Shown here: in pieces, positions 57,473-64,000 of the stretch
Position numbering within the stretch: position 1 is the stretch's first letter
How the letters are laid out: every line of letters starts with the position of its first letter
NCBI RefSeq assembly: GCF_036320965.1
Contig: NC_092281.1
Span: 9,038,892-9,102,891, forward strand
DNA from: Panulirus ornatus
Taxonomy: Eukaryota; Arthropoda; Malacostraca; Decapoda; Palinuridae
Reading direction: 5' to 3'
DNA length: 64,000 bases
Position numbers and translations under genes: made by a program
The notes under the pieces: model-generated
Databases searched by the model: none
What the model was told of the DNA's origin: nothing
What the model saw: the letters and a program-made list of their open reading frames with translations, nothing else

Positions 57473-57889
57473 TCATCTTTTGGTCAGGTTATCTCTAATT
57501 TCCCTAGGTGCTGAATAGGTTAAATTATTTTCCACCTGGATGAAGGCTACTTTATCTCCTTTCTCATATATTCGGCTGGGGAGAAGGCCTATCTCATTTT
57601 CCGTCCTTGCTGAGTTACATCTTGTACTGAAGAGGCTGCTCAAGGCCTGGGAGATCAAGGCATTCAGTTTCGGTCCCCTTATTCGAACCCTACTCCTTGT
57701 GTGAATATCAACCCTAACTCTAAAGTCATCACTGTCACAGTAGCAGGCAAGAACCTTCGCTCCTTTGAGATGACACATACACGTATGTGAGCATTTCCAA
57801 GATTCCCCGTTACAGTCGAGGATCGTAGACGATCGCAAAAACTGGAGGTTTGTCAACAAATGCTTCAAACGCTTCGACCTCTTGAGCAC
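57473..57889 (-). CDS. Unrecognised minus-strand ORF with Cys cluster
   Basis: This 138-codon frame ends at a TGA at 57473. Its translation is protein-like throughout: a leucine-rich start (KHLLTNLQFLRSSTILDC), then a cysteine cluster with spacing C-x5-C-x3-C-x-C and a later C-x-C (within DCNGESWKCSHTCMCH and LACYCDSDD), then a charged part with RVRIRGPKLNALISQALSSL and KGDKVAFIQVENNL. The cysteine and histidine spacing could bind metal but fits no zinc finger I can name. It may be a terminal exon or a relic of a mobile element. A copy of the dispersed 21-bp repeat overlaps its 5' end near 57880. Confidence 0.28.
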   Translation of the reverse strand: MLKRSKRLKHLLTNLQFLRSSTILDCNGESWKCSHTCMCHLKGAKVLACYCDSDDFRVRVDIHTRSRVRIRGPKLNALISQALSSLFSTRCNSARTENEIGLLPSRIYEKGDKVAFIQVENNLTYSAPREIRDNLTKR

Positions 57890-57925
57890 GACGGAATAAC
57901 CCTGGAGAGCGCAACGGTATCATTT
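57876..57925 (+). repeat. Dispersed 21-bp repeat, locus 5
   Basis: Contains cttgagcacgacggaataacc and gagcgcaacggtatcat, two worn units. Confidence 0.55.
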
Positions 57926-58324
57926 CATGAATATGTTGACCCCGGCCTGTGAGCTGAGGCTAAAAGTCAAGTCTTGGGATGTAGGGTGGAATCAAGGGAA
58001 GTCAGGACGGCGGGGAAATCAAGTACTAGAACCCTGATGTTCGTGGCTGGAGTGTTCAGTCCATGAATACCACACGAACCACAGCAACAGGACCGAAGAA
58101 CAATGAAGAATTTTGCCTGTGGACAAAGACACTGAACACTCAGGAGATGAAGTTGTTGTTGCTTTAGAGACAGTGGAATCTATGAGATGTCTCTTCTGTC
58201 AGTGTGATCATCTGTCGACGGACATGAGCTAAAGGACTTATTCATCACAGGAAATGGACAGTGAAGTGAACATTGTACTTTAAGTTTACTGGGTCATGAT
58301 TCACATTGTGTTCACTTCAGTTGC

Positions 58325-58326
<2 letters not shown>

Positions 58327-58379
<53 letters not shown>
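58327..58379. repeat. (CT)n microsatellite
   Basis: Perfect CT tract of 53 bp. Confidence 0.98.
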
Positions 58380-58381
<2 letters not shown>

Positions 58382-58533
58382 TCCTATGAGCGTCCCATCT
58401 GGGTCAAGAGGGAAACATTATGAACAAGTAATGAAAGATTTCCCGTCAGATTCAGACGCGTGAGAGGATCGTTCAGCACTTGTACCCACAAGAGAGCCAG
58501 GGACACGGGAGCTCTCGCCTCCCTCCTCTGGTG

Positions 58534-58596
58534 CATGACAGCGCCTGTCGCACACACACACATGACAGCGCCTGTCGCACACACACACACACACAC
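58534..58596. repeat. 27-bp duplication with (CA)n
   Basis: catgacagcgcctgtcg plus a CA run occurs twice, from 58534 and 58561. Confidence 0.92.
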
Positions 58597-58599
58597 GTC

Positions 58600-59369
58600 A
58601 AGGAGATAGAATGCACTTTTTTTCTTTTTTGTTCAAATATTCGTACGTGTTAAACTCACTAAAATCACTCCACGAGCAAAAATGAATTTTTGACTAAAAT
58701 CTAAAAAGATATCCACGCTCTAAGCACAAAAAAAAAATGTATATATATACATACTAGTCAAAAGCAAATCTAAGCTTGCTAAATGCCTTCATTCAGAGAA
58801 ATGCTTGATAGGGAAACGTAAAGTTCATTCTGGCCTGTGTTTACCTTTCTTGGTAACTTCGTCAGCCGACACTCCACCATCTGAAAAGTCGAAACACTTG
58901 ATGGTTCGTAATGAGGCAATTTTAGTTCCGTCTCTTTAAGGAAGAAATAAAAGGCACAGTTTCTTTACGGAAAAAGGTGAGACTTGCCTTATATCTCGTA
59001 CTGTAAGTTCTACTCTCATAAAGTACTTTTATTAAACTCCAGTTTTTAGCTTTGTTCTTTACATTTCATTTGGGTCCTTCATACCCGAAGCGTCTGAGTT
59101 CCACAACGTCATAACTGCCTCCCAAATAGCGAAAGCTGTTTCCACGATCTATCTTGAGGGTCGGAACGGCTTAAGCCACATTATCCTTCGATATATTGCC
59201 ACGTTTTATCTTGATAAACATATCAGGGCAAACTCGAGTCTATAATGGTTTATTCTGGAGTGAACTAAAGGTAACAACGTAATGTCTGGAGGGCCGATTT
59301 AGCATACAATTTGGCATCGTCTCTGTAATGGGACAATAGAATCGTCATAAGGTACTGGAGTGCCACAGA
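58600..59369. other. AT-rich, nothing seen
   Basis: No ORF, repeat array or splice-flanked candidate above background. Confidence 0.55.
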
Positions 59370-59530
59370 CGGTGCCAGGGTAAGGTTAGGAAGGGCCAAG
59401 ATAAGGTTTGGAGGAGAGTGCCAGGGTACAACCAGGAAGTAAGTGCCAGGGTAAGGTTTGGAGGAGAGTGCCAGGGTACAACCAGGAAGTAAGTGCCAGG
59501 GTAAGGTCAGGGGATAAGTGCCAGGATCAG
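59370..59530. repeat. Minisatellite of 25-bp units, 50-bp period
   Basis: agtgccagggtaaggtttgg and agtgccagggtacaaccagg alternate, giving an exact 50-bp higher-order repeat present twice, with worn units on each side. Confidence 0.92.
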
Positions 59531-59645
59531 TCAAGGAAGGTAGGGTTTCATCCCTTGCATACAACACAGCTCTCCTACAGGACGCTACCACAGTAATGGA
59601 GTGGGATGTAGGATTCTGATAGAGGCAGGATGGATATAAAGAGAT

Positions 59646-59649
59646 TATA

Positions 59650-59701
<52 letters not shown>
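59646..59701. repeat. (TA)n microsatellite
   Basis: TA tract with one G interruption. Confidence 0.97.
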
Positions 59702-59705
<4 letters not shown>

Positions 59706-60006
59706 AGGCTAAGCCACGTACCCGAACTATCGACCAGCCTCAGCGGGAGAATGAACAGCTGGATTGACTGAGGACCAATTGCCGTGACCAATAGACTGGA
59801 GACTGTCACCAGCCATCCTCCGTGACAGTCAGGGCTGGGAACGGCGACCATGGATATGCAAATGGCATACTAAGCTGTCTGGCATGGTCCCTTGGTCGCC
59901 ATTGAAATATGGATCGTGAATATCAAACAGGGTTAGAGAGGGCTAAAGCCCATGTCTGAGGAAGGTAATGCCTTCAGGATGTTCCCGTAGAGGGGAACAT
60001 GCAAAG

Positions 60007-60010
<4 letters not shown>

Positions 60011-60081
<71 letters not shown>
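60011..60081. repeat. (GA)n microsatellite
   Basis: Perfect GA tract of 71 bp. Confidence 0.98.
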
Positions 60082-60083
<2 letters not shown>

Positions 60084-60511
60084 TCTATTTGCACTAAACA
60101 CTGGCAACTGAAATCATGGTCATGCTACCGACGACCATATGCACAAGAACTATTAGAAATCCCAGATCAATTGATAATCACGATGTATTTTCACGGAGAT
60201 AAACACTAATATAGAATGATTTAGAGTTGAAAATAATCCAACGTTAAGTAAATTCATGTAATCCTCCAAGACAAGTCCATGTTCTTGATTTCGGGAAGGT
60301 ATATCAGATTCTCATCTCGCGCCACTTAGGGACCACATTCATAGAATGAGTGTTCGTGTGTGTGTGTGGATGTGTGTGTATGGTCGTAGATATATTTCCA
60401 ATACCTGAAGAAGATAAAGGTATTTCGATTGTTGGATTTAGCCTAACCCTGACGGTCTGAATATCCCTGTTAGTCGATGGTTCTCAAGTCCAACCAACCA
60501 TCTTATAACCA

Positions 60512-61087
60512 TCAGACCATTTCCTCGACCGCATAAAAAACGACAAGGGAGAACCTAGTCATGGTAATACACTGAAGAAGAAAACCGCCCACGAAAAATA
60601 AAGACCTTGTCTGGACGAGACACTTAGATATTTCTTGATATCCAGGCGTTATTATTATATTTCCCCAGCACGCAAAACACCTGGGCCCAATATGACACCT
60701 GGGCAATATACCCTCTCCACTAAAAGTGGTCCATTTCATCGCGGCATATTGAAACGAATAAAAAAAGAATTCGAAACTATATTTTGAGAATGTAAAAAGA
60801 AAAATCATAGTCATACAAATATACGTATGTTTACATTTCTTTTTTACTCTGTAAATTCTCAGTAATGTAGATAGGACGCGATTATAATCATTCATTCCAT
60901 TTACAGTGACCAACGATTTTTCACAGGATTTGGTAAATGATTGAAAGACTAATCGTTTCCCTACATCCTTCTTGGTAATTGTTAGCCACAATTTCTTCTC
61001 CGTAGGAGCAAGAAGCACATTATGTGAGGACATGTGTGTGTCTTTCAGTTCGTGAAGTACATTAAGACCATAATACGTGTATGTCAA
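60512..61087 (-). CDS. Unrecognised 191-codon minus-strand ORF
   Basis: This is the longest non-repeat open frame outside the reverse transcriptase. The first codon at the right end is not ATG; the first internal ATG follows about 18 codons in. The translation mixes a charged N-terminal half (KKLWLTITKKDVGKRLVFQS) with a hydrophobic, phenylalanine-rich middle (FTFSKYSFEFFFYSFQYAAM) and a Cys-containing part (GPRCFACWGNIIITPGYQEI). Stop-free runs of this length are expected about once or less per window of this size, so it is borderline. No domain is recognised. Confidence 0.2.
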   Translation of the reverse strand: MTYTYYGLNVLHELKDTHMSSHNVLLAPTEKKLWLTITKKDVGKRLVFQSFTKSCEKSLVTVNGMNDYNRVLSTLLRIYRVKKKCKHTYICMTMIFLFTFSKYSFEFFFYSFQYAAMKWTTFSGEGILPRCHIGPRCFACWGNIIITPGYQEISKCLVQTRSLFFVGGFLLQCITMTRFSLVVFYAVEEMV

Positions 61088-61322
61088 TCAAAATAAGTAG
61101 ACATTTTTGTAAAGAAAAGACTATTCCGTACAGTATTATGTATATTAAATATAAACAAACATGGAAATATAGTCTTATTATGATTTTGAACAATGAAAGT
61201 CATCTCTCGGTCGGTGACCCTCAAAAAGGAAAAAATTCTGATCACCAAATTAATCATTTTTCCTCGTTCTGAGAACAGCTGATGGGGAGAATGCAATCAA
61301 AAGGACGAAGAGAGAGAAATGC

Positions 61323-61324
<2 letters not shown>

Positions 61325-61365
<41 letters not shown>
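61325..61365. repeat. (CA)n microsatellite
   Basis: Perfect CA tract of 41 bp. Confidence 0.98.
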
Positions 61366-61369
<4 letters not shown>

Positions 61370-61725
61370 AATCCAGTCCACCAAATGCAATTTGCATGTA
61401 TACTGGACAAGTTAGAAGGAAGGCGACAGTCAGTTACGCAATAGAACACAAGTTAGAGGGACTTGCATAAAAGAGAAATTGGTCAGTTGCCATGATTGAA
61501 ATACGACTCACCCTTCACTTCTTAATTGGATCTGAATCTATGATTTTGTAGAGATGATTTATAAAGTTTTCAATTTTGTTTTTTTATTTTTTATTTTCTC
61601 TCTCTCTACCTGTGCCTCAGTGTATCCAGGCAGTCGAACTGTTAATTGAAACTCCTTGTTTGGAGTCGTTTTCTATTAAGTCTGCTCGTCTATCTCTTTG
61701 TCACAGTCTTTCCACCTAATTGCTA

Positions 61726-61730
<5 letters not shown>

Positions 61731-61805
<75 letters not shown>
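61731..61805. repeat. (CT)n microsatellite
   Basis: Perfect CT tract of 75 bp, the longest pure dinucleotide tract of this type here. Confidence 0.98.
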
Positions 61806-61808
<3 letters not shown>

Positions 61809-62422
61809 CACACACAAACACGCACACATTGCACTTCTCTGCATTTCTTCATTACTTCTGTACCGCTTATCTAACTTACACCTCTATCTAACACACGAAT
61901 GATTTGTTTCAACCTCAGTCTATCATTCACTCTCCTGTTTCATATTTCGTTATTTATGCATAAAGTGATCCAGAACCTTTGTATCATCATGAGGTACTAA
62001 CATGTTTTTTTTTTTTTTCATATTCTTGATCGAATGGAATAATAAAAATTTACCTTTCATTTCCTGGTTCCGAGTGTGCAACACGTTCGAATAAAACCTT
62101 CGTCATATCACTGTATATTTGCTTTTATGTTATCCCTTGTTGCTCGTATTCTCTGAGCTGAACAAAAAAAAATGAAATAAAATACGATAAAATCCTGGAT
62201 TATAATCAGGCTAGGCGATTAATTACGATTATATTTGACGACGGCGATTAATCAAATAGTATGAGTAGCAACACAGCGTTCCCAGTATTCATTGCTACTT
62301 TTTTTTTTCTTTGAGTCTCCGGCATCTGCTGTGCACCGCTGGGTCCTAATGATGCTCTGATGTGACGTAATGAAATTGGTACTCATCCCTCTGCTCTCTG
62401 CTGGTCTTGTATCAACTCACTT

Positions 62423-62424
<2 letters not shown>
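61806..62424. other. AT-rich, nothing seen
   Basis: T-runs and A-runs, no supported feature. Confidence 0.55.

Positions 62425-62492
<68 letters not shown>
62425..62492. repeat. (TC)(TCTA) compound microsatellite
   Basis: TC tract to 62479 and then TCTA units. Confidence 0.97.
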
Positions 62493-62834
62493 TCCTTTTG
62501 CCCCTTTTCCCACCCTCCTCCTGTTTATACCTCCCTCTCACCCTAACTGCTCATGGTTCTCCGAACACCAACCACCCTACCTCCTCCCAAACCTCTCCTC
62601 CACACTCCACCACCCCTATACAGACCACCTCCTCCCCTTCATTACGGTCTGCTTACTCCTCTCTGCAATAATCACATCCACTTATCATTCTCTCTCCCTT
62701 TACTTTTCGACTTTTCTTCTCTCTTCAAGCCTTGATTTCGTTGACCTCATCATTCACCTGTTCTTTCCACTTGTATGTCTCTTCTCTTAATAGTTCCCAT
62801 TTTCCCTTCAGCAAACATCCCCATTTTTCCACAG

Positions 62835-62906
62835 CAGCTGCAGGAGCTGCGACGGCAGCAAGGGGCAGCAGAAGTGGTGCCGCCCTTCCCTCACGTCCTC
62901 ACATAA
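62835..62906 (+). CDS. Candidate short terminal exon
   Basis: After a 330-bp pyrimidine-rich stretch, the tract catccccatttttccacag is a strong acceptor. It is followed in phase 0 by 23 codons reading QLQELRRQQGAAEVVPPFPH and three more residues, then TAA at 62904-62906. The QLQELRRQQ start looks like the end of a coiled coil. A second AG three bases on would remove one Gln. No AATAAA follows within 300 bp, and two other ATG frames (62917-63159 and 63105-63401) overlap downstream. Confidence 0.22.
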   Translation, partial: QLQELRRQQGAAEVVPPFPHVLT

Positions 62907-63104
62907 CCTCCCTGTAATGCCTGCGCGTTCCTTTACCACAACTCTCGTAGCCATTCCCCAGGACCCCTTAAACAACTGCATCATGGACGCGATTCTCATC
63001 AGATCCACATTCCAATATTACTATTCCCTTTTGCAGACTCCGTCGTTACTGCAGTTTGGTATCTCTGCACCTATCTCAGACGCCACATTTCTCAACGCTT
63101 TAGT

Positions 63105-63401
63105 ATGGCTGTTCCCCTCTCAAGTGTCGTTTGGTGGAGCAGGGGATCTCGTCCCGTAGTGCTTTCGATACGGTACGTCCTCAAAACAAATGACTACCAC
63201 CGTTGGAGGGTCGCTAGTCTGATTAAGTCATCTATAGAGGGAAAGGTTATGATCATTCAGGTCCCCATACTGCACGTCTTTGTATACACTTGGCTACGTA
63301 AGGTGGCGAGGTTAGGTTGTGTTGTTAGTGCTGGTCAGACGAAGACTTTAATTGATAAGGCAGAATTGGTCAGTAGAAAGAAATTGATTTTCCTCAAGTA
63401 G
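63105..63401 (+). CDS. Unrecognised ATG-initiated ORF
   Basis: A 98-codon frame starts MAVPLSSVVWWSRGSRPVVL and contains LKTNDYHRWRVASLIKSSIE and a C-terminal KAELVSRKKLIFLK. It overlaps the end of another open frame (62917-63159, start MPARSFTTTLVAIPQ) in a different phase. Composition is ordinary. No splice site or domain fixes it. Confidence 0.13.
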   Translation: MAVPLSSVVWWSRGSRPVVLSIRYVLKTNDYHRWRVASLIKSSIEGKVMIIQVPILHVFVYTWLRKVARLGCVVSAGQTKTLIDKAELVSRKKLIFLK

Positions 63402-63689
63402 ACCTTCTACTGACAGAATAATAGCTATGCACTAAATGATATTTAAGACATATTCTGTAATTTCCATAGACAAAGATGCAACACACATGGTGTCTTAAAT
63501 AACAAAAGTGTTTTCAGCTAAGAATTTGAAGTAAAGCTTCACGTAGGAATCAGGCTAATCTCGCAGCAGGTTTTCCCCGGAAGTCTACATCGCACAGTTA
63601 GGGCTGAAGCTTCAGCCAATGTCAATTACATTTGTTCGGTAAACATGACGGCTGATTGATGGAGCGGGGGAGGTTGAAGTGTGGGGGGG

Positions 63690-63880
63690 GATGTGCCACT
63701 CGCGTAGGACTGAGTTAATGTGGGATTGGCTAACTAGGGTCGTCTGTCGTGCAAGACTGAGCTCATATGTAATTAGTGGGGCGGGGTCGTCTTTCGTAGG
63801 AGGTCGTCTTTCCTGCACGTCTAAGATTAAGTAGGATCAACGGACTGGGGTCGTCTGTCATGAAAATCTAAGCTGGAATG
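63690..63880. repeat. Degenerate minisatellite of about 55 bp
   Basis: The block ggggtcgtctgtcgtgcaag followed by actgagct recurs in worn form about four times (near 63735, 63784, 63803 and 63850). Confidence 0.7.
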
Positions 63881-63896
63881 GGAATGGTGGTCCCTG

Positions 63897-63898
<2 letters not shown>

Positions 63899-63955
<57 letters not shown>
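63899..63955. repeat. (TC)n microsatellite
   Basis: Perfect TC tract of 57 bp close to the window end. Confidence 0.98.
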
Positions 63956-63957
<2 letters not shown>

Positions 63958-64000
63958 CACAGTCTTCCTCTCGCTCGCTTTCCTTGACGGTAAGCAGGCA

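Overview
The window looks like nuclear DNA of a decapod (malacostracan) crustacean. The evidence is an extreme density of long perfect dinucleotide microsatellites of (TA)n, (GA)n/(TC)n and (TG)n/(CA)n type, many short minisatellites, and a degenerate non-LTR retrotransposon of the RTE type. The motif gctacctcgctaacgcggga at the 3' end of that element is familiar to me from decapod genomic repeats; this attribution is from memory and not searched. There are no bacterial operons, no rRNA, no tRNA that I can support, and no CRISPR array.

Layout. 0-10 kb: microsatellites, a (CT)(AT)(AG) palindrome at 2.75 kb, purine-rich stretches and a worn RTE 3' end at 8.7 kb on the + strand. 10-18 kb: a cluster of minisatellites (40, 42, 36, 33 and 70 bp units), including a 33-bp array at 14.8-15.6 kb that straddles a diverged direct duplication. 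18-26 kb: microsatellites, one short ORF with a signal-peptide-like start, a solo RTE-like 3' end at 23.65 kb, and a purine-rich strand of about 1.4 kb. 26.8-28.4 kb: the best supported feature, a 5'-truncated and frameshifted RTE-type element on the - strand, bounded by (TA)n at both ends. 28-50 kb: non-repetitive sequence with scattered candidate exons, interrupted by microsatellites and degenerate minisatellites at 33.8, 36.1-36.5, 37.1-37.4, 45.3, 46.4, 47.6 and 49.8 kb. 50-64 kb: more microsatellites, a decayed array of about 60-bp units at 55.7-56.5 kb, pyrimidine-rich stretches, and two fairly long unrecognised - strand ORFs at 57.5-57.9 and 60.5-61.1 kb.

Coding content. Apart from the retrotransposon I recognise no protein family. 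Open frames of 100-190 codons are expected by chance in 128 kb of strand-frames at ordinary stop frequency, so ORF length alone proves nothing here. I list as low-confidence CDS only those ORFs that also have a good acceptor and/or donor, a signal or anchor segment, or unusually protein-like composition. They lie on both strands and their phases do not obviously chain into one gene. The window is therefore best read as intergenic and/or long-intron sequence with possible isolated exons. I found no convincing multi-gene system.
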